Of a stretch of DNA of 64,000 bases, positions 22,226 to 30,431 are shown piece by piece; positions within the stretch are counted from its first letter, which is position 1; each line of letters opens with the position of its first letter. Below the pieces are notes generated by a model. It ran no database searches and had not been told where the DNA came from. It saw only the letters and a list, made by a program, of their open reading frames with translations. The position numbers and the translations under genes are program-made. Source of the DNA: Streptomyces sp. GKU 895 (GTDB lineage: Bacteria; Actinomycetota; Actinomycetes; Streptomycetales; Streptomycetaceae); NCBI GenBank assembly GCA_002027195.1, contig MWJO01000025.1, positions 1 through 64,000 of the forward strand, given 5' to 3'.

Positions 22226-22300
22226 TTACGGCTCGAACTTGTAGCCCAGCCCCCGGACCGTCACCAGGTACCGCGGCGCCCCGGGGTCCGGCTCGAGCAC
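22226..22300 (-). pseudogene. Partial phoP 3'-end copy A
   Basis: About 70 bp closely matching the last codons of phoP, ending in the same GYKFEP and stop. It is separated from the next copy by a spacer that also recurs. Differences from phoP are mostly synonymous. It has no start and is presumably a duplication remnant. Confidence 0.85.
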
Positions 22301-22384
22301 CATCCTCGACGCACCCCTCGCACCGCTCCGCGGGCTTCGGCGTGCTGCGCCGGACTCCGTCCGCCGGCTCCAGTCGGACTCGGC

Positions 22385-22492
22385 CTACGGCTCGAACTTG
22401 TAGCCGAAGCCCCGGACCGTCACCAGGTACCGCGGCGCGCCCGGGTCCGGCTCGATCTTCGCGCGCAGGCGCTTGACGTGGACGTCGAGGGA
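22385..22492 (-). pseudogene. Partial phoP 3'-end copy B
   Basis: About 108 bp matching the last 36 or so codons of phoP, from [15 protein letters not shown] to GYKFEP and stop, with Phe for Leu in the RGFGY stretch. The flanking spacers on both sides share about 70 bp of near-identical sequence. Confidence 0.88.
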
Positions 22493-22580
22493 CCCCCTTC
22501 TTGATGCCCCCCCTCGCACTGCTGCGCAGGCTTCGGCGTGCTGCGCCGGACTCCGTCCGCCGGCTCCAGTCGGTCTCGGT

Positions 22581-23261
22581 CTACGGCTCGAACTTGTATC
22601 CCAAGCCACGGACCGTCACGAGATACCGCGGCGCCCCGGGGTCCGGCTCGATCTTCGCGCGCAGGCGCTTGACGTGGACGTCGAGGGTCTTGGTGTCGCC
22701 CACGTAGTCGGCGCCCCAGACGCGGTCGATGAGCTGCATACGGGTCAGGACGCGTCCCGCGTTGCGCAGGAGCATCTCGAGGAGGTCGAACTCCTTGAGG
22801 GGGAGGTCGACCTTCGAGCCGGAGACCGTGACCACGTGACGGTCCACGTCCATGCGGACCGGGCCCGCCTCCAGGGCGGCCGGGGTGACCTCCTCGGGCT
22901 CGCCGCGGCGGCGCAGTACGGCGCGGATACGCGCGACCAGCTCGCGCGAGGAGAACGGCTTGGTGACATAGTCGTCGGCTCCTATCTCCAGGCCGACAAC
23001 CTTGTCGATCTCGCTGTCCTTGGCGGTCACCATGATGACCGGGACGTTGGAACGGCCGCGCAGCTGGCGGCAGACCTCGGTGCCCGGCAGGCCGGGCAGC
23101 ATCAGGTCGAGGAGGACGAGGTCGGCGCCGTTGCGCTCGAACTCGTCGAGTCCGTCGGGGCCCGTGGTCGCCACTGCGACCTCGAAGCCCTCCTTGCGGA
23201 GCATGTACGACAGGGCGTCGGAGAAGGACTCCTCGTCCTCGACGACAAGCACTCGGGTCAC
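22581..23261 (-). CDS. phoP: Phosphate response regulator PhoP
   Basis: A 226-residue OmpR-type regulator that, once phosphorylated by PhoR, binds PHO boxes and controls phosphate scavenging and secondary metabolism. The receiver starts [17 protein letters not shown], with acceptor Asp in [10 protein letters not shown] and Lys in [10 protein letters not shown]. The winged-helix domain ends GLGYKFEP. The GTG start at 23261 overlaps the restored phoR stop as GTGA, implying translational coupling. Downstream lie two partial copies of its own 3' end. Confidence 0.96.
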   Translation of the reverse strand: MTRVLVVEDEESFSDALSYMLRKEGFEVAVATTGPDGLDEFERNGADLVLLDLMLPGLPGTEVCRQLRGRSNVPVIMVTAKDSEIDKVVGLEIGADDYVTKPFSSRELVARIRAVLRRRGEPEEVTPAALEAGPVRMDVDRHVVTVSGSKVDLPLKEFDLLEMLLRNAGRVLTRMQLIDRVWGADYVGDTKTLDVHVKRLRAKIEPDPGAPRYLVTVRGLGYKFEP

Positions 23262-24510
23262 GGAAGGACCTCCGGGGCGGGAAGCGGTTCGTACGGGGAT
23301 GAGTCGGTGGGCCCGCCGTCTCGTCGTCGAGACCGGACTGCTGTGGTGCGCGGTCGCGGGCGGCCCCCGCCTCCGGCAGTCGCAGGGTGAAGGTGGAGCC
23401 CTGACCCTCGGAGCTCCACACCGTGACCTCCCCGCCGTGCGAGGCGGCCACGTGTTTGACGATCGCGAGACCGAGGCCCGTGCCGCCCGTCTGGCGGGAG
23501 CGGGCCGGGTCGACGCGGTAGAAGCGCTCGAAGATGCGCTCCTTGTCCTTGTCGGAGATGCCGATGCCCTGGTCGGTCACGGCGATCTCGATGAGCTCTC
23601 CGCCGGGCGCGGTCACCCGGCGGGCGGCTATGCCCACCCGGGTGCGGGCCGGGGAGTAGTTCACGGCGTTCTCGACGAGGTTGCCGAGGGCGGCGGCGAG
23701 CTGGCCGCGGTTGCCCCAGATCCTCAGGTCGGCGGTACCGCCGGAGGCCATGGTGATCTGCTTGGTGCCGGCCTGGTGGCGGCAGCGGTCGATGGCCTCC
23801 GCGACGAGCTCGTCGACGCGGACGGGCTCGGCGTCCTCCAGCGGGTCGTCGTTCTGGACCCGGGAGAGGTCGATGAGCTCCTGGACCAGATTGGTGAGCC
23901 GGGTCGCCTCTATCTGCATGCGGCCCGCGAAGCGCGTCACCGCCTCGGGGTCGTCATGGGCGTCCATGACGGCCTCGGAGAGGAGGGACAGCGCGCCGAC
24001 CGGCGTCTTGAGCTCATGGCTGACGTTCGCGACGAAGTCGCGCCGTACCGCCTCGATGCGGCGGGCCTCGGTGAGGTCCTCCACCAGGAGGAGGACCAGC
24101 CGGGAGCCGAGCGGCGCGACACGGGCGGAGACCGCGAGGGCCTCCCCGCGCCCGGTGCCGCGCCTGGGGAGGTCCAGTTCGACCTGTCGTATCTCCCCGT
24201 CCCGTCTGGTGTCCCGGGCCATCAGGAGCATCGGCTCCACGGCCAGCTTTCCGCCCCGGACCAGGCCGAGCGCGTACGCGGCCGAGCTGGCCTTGACGAC
24301 GGAGTCGGCCTCGTCGAGGACGACCGCGGAGGAGCGCAGGACGGACAGGACGGTGTCCACGCCCGGCGGAAGCACCGGGTCGGTGTGCAGGGAGGTACGT
24401 GTGGGGCGTTTCTGCTCCCGCTCGCTGAAGCGGAACGCCAGCATGGCGATCACACCGGTGAGCACTCCGGCGATCGCTGCCGCTGCGGCGACCGCCGCGT
24501 TCACGTCCAT
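23258..24510 (-). CDS. phoR: Phosphate sensor histidine kinase PhoR, frameshift near 3' end
   Basis: Membrane kinase partner of PhoP, starting at ATG 24510 with an N-terminal hydrophobic segment (AAAAAIAGVLTGVIAMLAF). A PAS-like region follows, then the H-box FVANVSHELKTPVG, N-box LVENAVNYSP, and G boxes DQGIGI and GGTGLGLAIVKH. The current frame runs past the natural end. Restoring one missing base near 23300-23310 gives a C-terminus ending [12 protein letters not shown] and a TGA that overlaps the phoP start by 4 nt. The overrun, which would continue to about 22420, is therefore an artefact. Confidence 0.94.
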
Positions 24511-24583
24511 GCATCCAGGTTAGGCACGGGATCGGTCCTGGCCACAGCCATCGGGGTGCGAGCTCGAACACTCGTCGCCCAGA

Positions 24584-24616
24584 GTTCACCTTGGAGCCAG
24601 GGATGGTTCATTTGGG
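24584..24616. promoter_or_regulatory. PHO-box-like PhoP operator between phoR and phoU
   Basis: GTTCACCTTGG at 24584-24594 and GTTCATTTGGG at 24606-24616 are spaced exactly 22 nt start to start, two 11-nt direct-repeat units. A degenerate unit lies between them. This matches the known architecture of Streptomyces PHO boxes in the phoU-phoRP intergenic region, so autoregulation by PhoP is likely. Confidence 0.75.
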
Positions 24617-24755
24617 GTGGCGGAAAACGACGCGTACAGGGCCGAACGTGGGAGCGTGGGGTTCACAGCGCCGGTCGTCCGGAGCCTTTCCAGGCTTCCG
24701 GAGGCTGGTTCTGGCCCCCGGAACCCCCGAGGCAGACGTAAGAGAGGGACCCCTG

Positions 24756-25448
24756 ATGCGGGACGCGTACCACGAGGAACTGGACTCGATCGGCGACGGT
24801 CTGGTGGAGATGGCCCGGCTGGTGGGGTCGGCGATCGGGCGCGCCACGACGGCCATCCTCGACTCCGACCTGAAGCTGGCCGAGAGCGTGATCGAGGCCG
24901 ACCAGAAGGTCGACGACCTCCAGCACGACCTGGAGGCGCGGGCCATAGCCCTGCTGGCGCGCCAGCAGCCGGTGGCAACCGATCTCCGGATCGTCGTCAC
25001 GTCACTCCGCATGTCCGCGGACCTGGAGCGCTCGGGCGACCTGGCCCAGCACGTCGCGAAGCTCGCCCGCCTCCGCTTCCCCGAGCGGGCGATCCCCCAC
25101 GACCTGCACGCGACCATCCTGGAGATGGGCCAGCTCGCGCAGCGCCTGATGGCGAAGGCGGCGGAGGTCATCATCACCAAGGACGTCGACCTGGCGCTCC
25201 AGCTGGAGCAGGACGACGACGAGATGGACCTGCTGCACCGCACGCTCTTCCAGCACCTGCTGGACGACAAGTGGAAGCACGGCATCGAGACGGCCGTCGA
25301 CGTGACCCTGCTGGGCCGCTACTACGAGCGGTTCGCCGACCACGCGGTGTCGGTGGCGAAGCGGGTGGTGTACCTGGTGACGGGCGAGCACGCGGACGAC
25401 CTGTCGGCGGCGGACATCCAGCCGGTGACGGGGGTCGAGGGGGCCTGA
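24756..25448 (+). CDS. phoU: Phosphate transport regulator PhoU
   Basis: A 230-residue all-helical protein that modulates phosphate uptake and PhoR signalling at the membrane. ATG 24756 is preceded by AGAGAGGG; longer in-frame extensions upstream overlap the PHO box and are not used. Two three-helix PhoU repeats are visible, with metal-binding-type motifs such as DLERSGDLAQHVAKLA and YYERFADHAVSVAKRV. It is divergent from phoR-phoP. Confidence 0.95.
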   Translation: MRDAYHEELDSIGDGLVEMARLVGSAIGRATTAILDSDLKLAESVIEADQKVDDLQHDLEARAIALLARQQPVATDLRIVVTSLRMSADLERSGDLAQHVAKLARLRFPERAIPHDLHATILEMGQLAQRLMAKAAEVIITKDVDLALQLEQDDDEMDLLHRTLFQHLLDDKWKHGIETAVDVTLLGRYYERFADHAVSVAKRVVYLVTGEHADDLSAADIQPVTGVEGA

Positions 25449-25586
25449 CGCCGGGCGCGCAGGCGCCTGTTCGGGGCGTGCGCAAGCCTCAGTGCGCCGT
25501 TGATGCGACCTGCTGGGCGGGCATGCAATGGGCACAGGGTCTGATCCGAGGGCCGAGAGTTCAGACCCCTGCCTCGAGGAGGACCC

Positions 25587-25742
25587 ATGGCCGACACCCC
25601 GAGCAAGACACCCGACCCCACCCAGGACCGCCGGACCGAGCAGCCCGCCGAGGTCAGAAACCTGCTCCTGATCGGCGCGTGCGGCTGCGGCTCGGGCTGC
25701 GGCTGCGGGTGCCAGTCGGGCAATCCGTGCCAGTGCGGCTGA
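25587..25742 (+). CDS. Small Cys-rich protein, metallothionein-like
   Basis: A 51-residue ORF with a strong ribosome site (GAGGAGGA seven bases before ATG 25587). The first half is hydrophilic (MADTPSKTPDPTQDRR), then RNLLLIGA leads into a tail of C-G-C units with seven Cys at residues 32, 34, 38, 40, 42, 48 and 50, ending NPCQCG. The spacing suggests thiolate metal binding. A modified-peptide precursor is possible but no maturation enzyme lies nearby. The next gene downstream resembles a nickel-binding protein. A strong terminator follows. Confidence 0.75.
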   Translation: MADTPSKTPDPTQDRRTEQPAEVRNLLLIGACGCGSGCGCGCQSGNPCQCG

Positions 25743-25771
25743 CGTAGGGCGGCGCGGTCCCGTACGACGTG

Positions 25772-25803
25772 AGGGCCCCGGTGCGCATGTGCGCCGGGGC
25801 CCT
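25772..25803 (+). terminator. Terminator after the Cys-rich gene
   Basis: AGGGCCCCGGTGCGCA pairs with its exact complement across a loop near 25788, about 30 nt after the stop. Confidence 0.9.
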
Positions 25804-25895
25804 TGGTGTGCGGTCGCACGGGTGGGCGAGCAGGCGCAGCATGGAGGGACGGGGAGCGCCGCGAGAAGCGAGAAACGAGAGGGAGGTGTGGGGAC

Positions 25896-26144
25896 ATGGC
25901 CCGGTTCATGGACGTACACCACGGCATGGAAGGCATCACCGCCGACCAGCTGCGCGAGGCTCACCAGGCCGACCTGGCGATAGAGAAGGACGAGAAGGTC
26001 CACTTCGAGCAGGCTTGGGCGGACCCCGAGTCCGGCACGGTCTACTGCCTCTCGGAGGCCCCGTCGGCCGAGGCGGTCCAACGCATCCACGAACGCGCGG
26101 GACACAAGGCGGACGAGATCCATCCGGTGCCGTTGTCGGTCTGA
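25896..26144 (+). CDS. DUF4242 ferredoxin-fold protein, SCO4226-type nickel-binding
   Basis: An 82-residue protein starting at ATG 25896 behind GAGGGAGG. It matches my memory of S. coelicolor SCO4226, a structurally characterised nickel-binding ferredoxin-like protein: HHGMEGITADQLREAHQADLAI, FEQAWADPESGTVYCLSEAPSA and VQRIHERAGH. His and Cys residues suited to metal binding are kept. It stands alone after a terminator. The physiological role is not established. Confidence 0.85.
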   Translation: MARFMDVHHGMEGITADQLREAHQADLAIEKDEKVHFEQAWADPESGTVYCLSEAPSAEAVQRIHERAGHKADEIHPVPLSV

Positions 26145-26215
26145 GGCACGAGTCGCGGGGAACGGGCGGGGATCAACTCGCTGACGCGAACGACCGCCCC
26201 CGGGCCGCGAAAATA

Positions 26216-26248
26216 CCCCTGAGCCACGCCGTTTGCGCAGCTCAGGGG
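26216..26248. terminator. Terminator downstream of gpmA
   Basis: CCCCTGAG and CTCAGGGG arms lie 15 nt beyond the gpmA stop and between convergent genes. Confidence 0.8.
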
Positions 26249-26262
26249 CATGATCGCATTCT

Positions 26263-27024
26263 CTACTTCTTCTTGCCCTGGTTCTTGACCGCCTCGATCG
26301 CCGCCGCTGCCGCCTCCGGGTCGAGGTAGCGGCCGCCCGGGGTCACCGGGTTGAAGTCGGCGTCGAGTTCGTAGTACAGGGGGATGCCCGTCGGGATGTT
26401 CAGGCCCGCGATGTCGGCGTCCGAGATGCCGTCCAGGTGCTTGACCAGGGCGCGGAGGCTGTTGCCGTGGGCGGCGACGAGGACCGTGCGGCCGGCCAGG
26501 AGGTCGGGGACGATGCCGTCGTACCAGTACGGGAGCATGCGGACCACGACGTCCTTCAGGCACTCCGTGCGGGGGCGCAGCTCCGGGGGGATGGAGGAGT
26601 AGCGGGGGTCCGCCGACTGGGAGAACTCCGTGCCGTCCTCGAGCGGGGGCGGCGGGGTGTCGTACGAGCGGCGCCACAGCATGAACTGCTCCTCGCCGAA
26701 CTCCGCGAGGGTCTGCGCCTTGTCCTTGCCCTGGAGGGCGCCGTAGTGGCGCTCGTTCAGGCGCCAGCTGCGGTGGACCGGGATCCAGTGGCGGTCGGCG
26801 GCCTCGAGGGCCAGCTGCGCCGTGCGGATCGCTCGCTTCTGGAGGGACGTGTGGACCACGTCGGGCAGGAGATCGGCGTCCTTCAGGAGCTCGCCACCGC
26901 GGACCGCCTCCTTCTCGCCCTTCTCGTTGAGGTTGACGTCCACCCAGCCGGTGAACAGGTTCTTCGCGTTCCACTCGCTCTCGCCGTGGCGGAGGAGGAT
27001 CAGCTTGTACGGTGCGTCGGCCAT
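26263..27024 (-). CDS. gpmA: 2,3-bisphosphoglycerate-dependent phosphoglycerate mutase
   Basis: Glycolytic enzyme interconverting 3- and 2-phosphoglycerate. It is 253 residues long and starts at ATG 27024. The catalytic phospho-His lies in [12 protein letters not shown], the second active-site region is [12 protein letters not shown], and the other active-site His is in [14 protein letters not shown]. Length and motifs are complete. Confidence 0.97.
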   Translation of the reverse strand: MADAPYKLILLRHGESEWNAKNLFTGWVDVNLNEKGEKEAVRGGELLKDADLLPDVVHTSLQKRAIRTAQLALEAADRHWIPVHRSWRLNERHYGALQGKDKAQTLAEFGEEQFMLWRRSYDTPPPPLEDGTEFSQSADPRYSSIPPELRPRTECLKDVVVRMLPYWYDGIVPDLLAGRTVLVAAHGNSLRALVKHLDGISDADIAGLNIPTGIPLYYELDADFNPVTPGGRYLDPEAAAAAIEAVKNQGKKK

Positions 27025-27176
27025 GCGTATGAGCGTAATCCAAGGGCTCGGCCGCTCGCGCCTGCGCTCGATGGGCGGACTCTTGACGGGATCTGTTAAT
27101 TGAGTGGCCTCGCCGGAGCCCTGTTATGTAAGTTCTCATCGCCGCTTGGGACGCTTACATCACCGGGGGACTCGTC

Positions 27177-28436
27177 ATGCCACTCGTCGCCGTCAGACGC
27201 GCCCTCCGGGAGACCGTCTCCGGGCTCCCCCGCGAGTTCTGGTGGCTGTGGACCAGCACCCTCGTCAACCGCCTCGGCGCCTTCGTCGCCACCTTCATGG
27301 CGCTCTACCTGACGCTGGACAGGGGGTACAGCGCCGCCTATGCCGGTCTCGTCGCCTCACTGCACGGGCTCGGCGGTGTCGTCTCCTCCATCGGGGCCGG
27401 CGTCATGACCGACCGGCTCGGGCGGCGGCCCACGCTGCTCGCCGCGCAGGCCTCCACCGCCGCCTCCGTCGCCCTGCTCGGGTTCATGCACCACCCCGCC
27501 GCCATCGCCGCCGTCGCCTTCCTCGTCGGCCTGACCTCCAACGCCTCACGGCCGGCCGTGCAGGCGATGATGGCCGACATCGTGCGGCCCGAGGACCGGG
27601 TGCGGGCCTTCTCCCTCAACTACTGGGCCATCAACCTCGGCTTCGCCGTCTCCTCCATGGGCGCCGGGTTCATCGCCGAGTTCAGCTACCTCGCCGGCTT
27701 CCTCATCGAGGCCGCCATGACCGCCGTGTGCGCGGTCGTCGTCTTCCTGAAGCTGCCCGAGTCACGGCCCGAGCGCACGGCGAGCGAGGCGAAGGCGGAC
27801 ACCGAGGTCGGCCTCGGGACCGTGCTGCGCGACGGGCGGTACATGGGTGTCGTCGGGCTGTCCTTCCTCGTCGCCCTCGTCTTCCAGCAGGGCTCGGTCG
27901 GACTTCCGGTGGCGATGGGTGAGGCCGGGTTCACGCCCGCCGACTACGGCATGGCCATCGCCGTCAACGGCGTGCTGATCGTCGCGCTCCAGATCCCCGT
28001 CACCCGGTTCATCCAGCACCGCGACCCGCGCCGGCTGCTCGTCATCTCGTCCCTTCTCGCCGGGTACGGCTTCGGGCTGACCGCCTTCGCCGGGTCCATC
28101 GGCGTCTTCGCCCTCACCGTCTGCGTGTGGACCCTCGCCGAGATCGTCAACGCCCCGACCCAGACGAGCCTCGTCGTCCGCCTCTCCCCCGTCCACGGCC
28201 GCGGCCGCTACCAGGGCATGTACACCCTGTCCTGGGCCGTCGCCTCCCTCGTCGCCCCGCTGATGTCCGGTCTCGTCATCGACCACTACGGCGCCGAGTG
28301 GCTGTGGGGGATGTGCGCGGTCGTCGGGACGGTGGCCGGCATCGGGTACGCGGCCCTGATGCGGCGGCTGCCGACCGAGGAGCCGGTCCTCGCGGAACCG
28401 CCGTCCCTGGCGAAGCCCGAGGTCAGCGCCGCCTGA
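27177..28436 (+). CDS. MFS transporter
   Basis: A 419-residue major-facilitator permease with twelve predicted membrane helices. The inter-helix 2-3 signature reads GVMTDRLGRRPTLL, with a charged central loop (ESRPERTASEAKADTE) between two six-helix halves. It resembles multidrug or metabolite efflux carriers; the substrate is unknown. ATG 27177 is chosen because the preceding bases give a non-hydrophobic extension. It converges on the double-glycine peptide gene, so the two are not in one operon. Confidence 0.9.
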   Translation: MPLVAVRRALRETVSGLPREFWWLWTSTLVNRLGAFVATFMALYLTLDRGYSAAYAGLVASLHGLGGVVSSIGAGVMTDRLGRRPTLLAAQASTAASVALLGFMHHPAAIAAVAFLVGLTSNASRPAVQAMMADIVRPEDRVRAFSLNYWAINLGFAVSSMGAGFIAEFSYLAGFLIEAAMTAVCAVVVFLKLPESRPERTASEAKADTEVGLGTVLRDGRYMGVVGLSFLVALVFQQGSVGLPVAMGEAGFTPADYGMAIAVNGVLIVALQIPVTRFIQHRDPRRLLVISSLLAGYGFGLTAFAGSIGVFALTVCVWTLAEIVNAPTQTSLVVRLSPVHGRGRYQGMYTLSWAVASLVAPLMSGLVIDHYGAEWLWGMCAVVGTVAGIGYAALMRRLPTEEPVLAEPPSLAKPEVSAA

Positions 28437-28575
28437 CAGGCAGACAGACACAGAGACACAGAGACATAGAACGGCGCCGAGCCCCCTGCCCGGACGGATA
28501 CGCGGGCAGGGGGCTCGACTCGTCGTCACACGAGCAGCGGCCTGAGGCCGGAAACCTGGGGTCGGAAGCCCTGGG

Positions 28576-28800
28576 TCAGAAGCTCGCCGTCACGCCGACC
28601 TCGTGCGGCAGCGCGCCCAGCGCACCGCCGACGGTGCCCAGGGCGGTGGCCTTCACCGAGTCGAGCTGGGCGAGGACGTCCGCGCTGCTGAGCGTGGTGT
28701 CACCGACAGTGGCGGTGATCTGGGGGGCCAGGCCACCGGAGACGGTGTCGAGGTCGGCGTCGGAGAGCTCGGCGGTCTGAACCTGGGGAGCGGAGTTCAT
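28576..28800 (-). CDS. Orphan double-glycine leader peptide (RiPP or bacteriocin-like precursor)
   Basis: A 74-residue peptide starting at ATG 28800. Its first 26 residues form a typical leader, ELSDADLDTVSGG, the L/I-S-D-x-x-L-D-x-V-S-G-G pattern cleaved by C39 peptidases or lanthipeptide proteases. The putative core begins LAPQITATVGD and is Ala/Gly/Val/Thr/Ser-rich with no Cys, so thioether rings would not form. No modification enzyme, protease or C39 transporter is found in this window. Processing would have to come from an unlinked system. The gene is preceded by a 307-nt non-coding stretch. Confidence 0.75.
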   Translation of the reverse strand: MNSAPQVQTAELSDADLDTVSGGLAPQITATVGDTTLSSADVLAQLDSVKATALGTVGGALGALPHEVGVTASF

Positions 28801-29107
28801 GAGGAAACAGCCCTTCGCATGGGTGCACTTGGGGGGACCGCCCCGCGGGGGACAGCGGGCGGGGCGCGGTGCGCAGGATCAAACCACGGAGCGCGCCCGG
28901 CATCCAGCGCGTCCGCGCTCGTCGCAGTGCGGTTGAGCGCGGAGGTGACCCAACCATGAGGGCCTGTCCACGAATTGGGGGCAGGTTCTCTACACCCGGC
29001 ACCCCACGGGCGGCCGACCGGGGCCGCGCTCACGCGCGCGAACGGGACAACTCCGCATCAACAGCGCCCGCCCGCGGCATGGTTGCGGACGGTCTGTGCA
29101 GATTCCG
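28801..29107. other. Non-coding stretch upstream of the double-glycine peptide
   Basis: A 307-nt GC-rich stretch between two minus-strand genes. No ORF with a ribosome site and Streptomyces-like codon bias was found. It must hold the promoter of the peptide gene, but I see no clear -35/-10 pair. Confidence 0.5.
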
Positions 29108-29587
29108 TCACGGATGCATCCGGGCGCCTTTCATGACCTTGTCGACGGCATTGCGGGGGCCGTGGACCGCGATCCCGACGAGGTCGAGGTCGGCCGTCCG
29201 TACGGCCCGTACCGCCGCCCGGTTGTCGCGGTCGTTGCCGGTGGCGAACAGGTCGCTCGTGAACACCGCGCGCGGCAGCGCGCGGGACAGCACGCGCGCG
29301 TGGGCCGCCTTCAGCGTCTCCTTGGTGCCCTCGAAGACCAGCACCGGCTGCCGGAACATCGGCAGACACCGCACCCCGTCCGCGTCCTCGTACGGCTCCC
29401 CGACCACCTCGGGGACCTCGGTGCCGAGGCCGCTGACGAGGAACGCGGTGACGTTCAGCCGCTGCCAGGACTCCAGGTCCTCGCGCAGCAGGACGGCGAT
29501 CTTGGTGTCGAAACGGATCGGTTCAGCGCTGCGGGTCGGTTCAGTGCTGCGGACCGGTTCAGCGCTAGGGATCGGTTCAGTGCTCAT
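29108..29587 (-). CDS. DUF2000 family protein with a repeat-encoded N-terminus
   Basis: A 159-residue protein from ATG 29587. The DUF2000-like domain runs from FDTKIAVLLREDLESWQ through NVTAFLVSG to the end. The function of the family is unknown to me. The first 24 or so residues are not part of the domain: they consist of hexapeptide-like repeats (SAEPVR, STEPTR, SAEPIR) encoded by an 18-bp tandem repeat. It is divergent from the AraC-type regulator at 29637, which may control it. Confidence 0.82.
   Translation of the reverse strand: MSTEPIPSAEPVRSTEPTRSAEPIRFDTKIAVLLREDLESWQRLNVTAFLVSGLGTEVPEVVGEPYEDADGVRCLPMFRQPVLVFEGTKETLKAAHARVLSRALPRAVFTSDLFATGNDRDNRAAVRAVRTADLDLVGIAVHGPRNAVDKVMKGARMHP
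29520..29585. repeat. 18-bp tandem repeat, 3.7 copies
   Basis: Units begin GGTTCAGCGCTGCGGGTC at 29520, with variants at 29538 and 29556 and a partial copy at 29574. They encode the N-terminal repeats of the DUF2000 protein and lie 50 nt upstream of the divergent AraC gene. Confidence 0.92.
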
Positions 29588-29636
29588 GCAGGAAGCGTGC
29601 GGGCGGTCGTACGGTTTCGTCTTGTACGTTCTTTGC

Positions 29637-30431
29637 ATGGCCACCCGGCAGGAAGTCACCGCCTGGCGCCCGGCCGTCCCGGGTGTCGTGGAGGTCTTCC
29701 ACGCGCACTTCACGGGGTACGCCTACCCGATGCACGTCCACGAGGCGTGGACGCTGCTGATCGTGGACGACGGGGCCGTACGGTACGACCTCGACCGGCA
29801 CGAGCACGGCACCCCGCACGACACCGTGTCGCTGCTGCCGCCGCACGTCCCGCACAACGGCTCCCCCGCCACGCCGGGCGGCTTCCGCAAACGGGTCGTC
29901 TACCTCGACACCTCACTGCTCGGCGCGGACCTCGTCGGGTCGGCCGTCGACACCCCCGACCTGCGGGACCCGGTGCTGCGGCGGCGCGTCGGACAGCTGC
30001 ACCACGCCCTTGACCATCCCGGCGACGAGCTGGAGGCGGCCAGCAGGCTGACGTTCATCGGCGAGCGGCTCACCGCCCATCTACGGCCGCGCCTGGTCAC
30101 GGAGGTCCCGCGCGCCGACCCCGGACTCGCCCGGCGACTACGGGAGTTGCTGGACGCGCGGATCGTCGAGGGCGTCGCCCTGGAGGAGGCCGCCGCCCTG
30201 CTGCACGCCCATCCCGCCCATCTCGTACGGGCGTTCAGCACCGCCTACGGCATCGCCCCGCACCAGTACCTCACCTCCCGCCGCGTCGACCGGGCCCGCC
30301 GGCTGCTGCTGGAGGGGCGGCGGCCCGGTGAGGTGGCCACGGCCACCGGGTTCTTCGACCAGGCCCATCTCACCCGGCACTTCCGGAAGTTGGTGGGGGT
30401 CACGCCGGGGCGGTACGCCAAGTCAGTTTGA
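29637..30431 (+). CDS. AraC-family transcriptional regulator
   Basis: A 264-residue regulator from ATG 29637. The N-terminal cupin-type sensing domain contains YPMHVHEAWTLLIVDDG and LLPPHVPHNG. The C-terminal half has the two helix-turn-helix motifs of the AraC family (VALEEAAALLHAHPAHLVRAF and VATATGFFDQAHLTRHFRK followed by GVTPGRY). It is divergent from the DUF2000 gene, the classical arrangement for a regulator and its target. Its end overlaps convergently with the YbjN-like gene by 9 nt. Confidence 0.93.
   Translation: MATRQEVTAWRPAVPGVVEVFHAHFTGYAYPMHVHEAWTLLIVDDGAVRYDLDRHEHGTPHDTVSLLPPHVPHNGSPATPGGFRKRVVYLDTSLLGADLVGSAVDTPDLRDPVLRRRVGQLHHALDHPGDELEAASRLTFIGERLTAHLRPRLVTEVPRADPGLARRLRELLDARIVEGVALEEAAALLHAHPAHLVRAFSTAYGIAPHQYLTSRRVDRARRLLLEGRRPGEVATATGFFDQAHLTRHFRKLVGVTPGRYAKSV

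Noticed and set aside
22420..23257. Extension of phoR to 22420 as a 696-residue protein
   Set aside because: The extra residues are low-complexity and overlap phoP. One missing base near 23305 restores the normal phoR end with a 4-nt overlap to phoP.
28576..28800. Lanthipeptide precursor
   Set aside because: The leader fits, but the core has no Cys and there is no LanM or LanB/C gene nearby. Only a double-glycine precursor can be supported.
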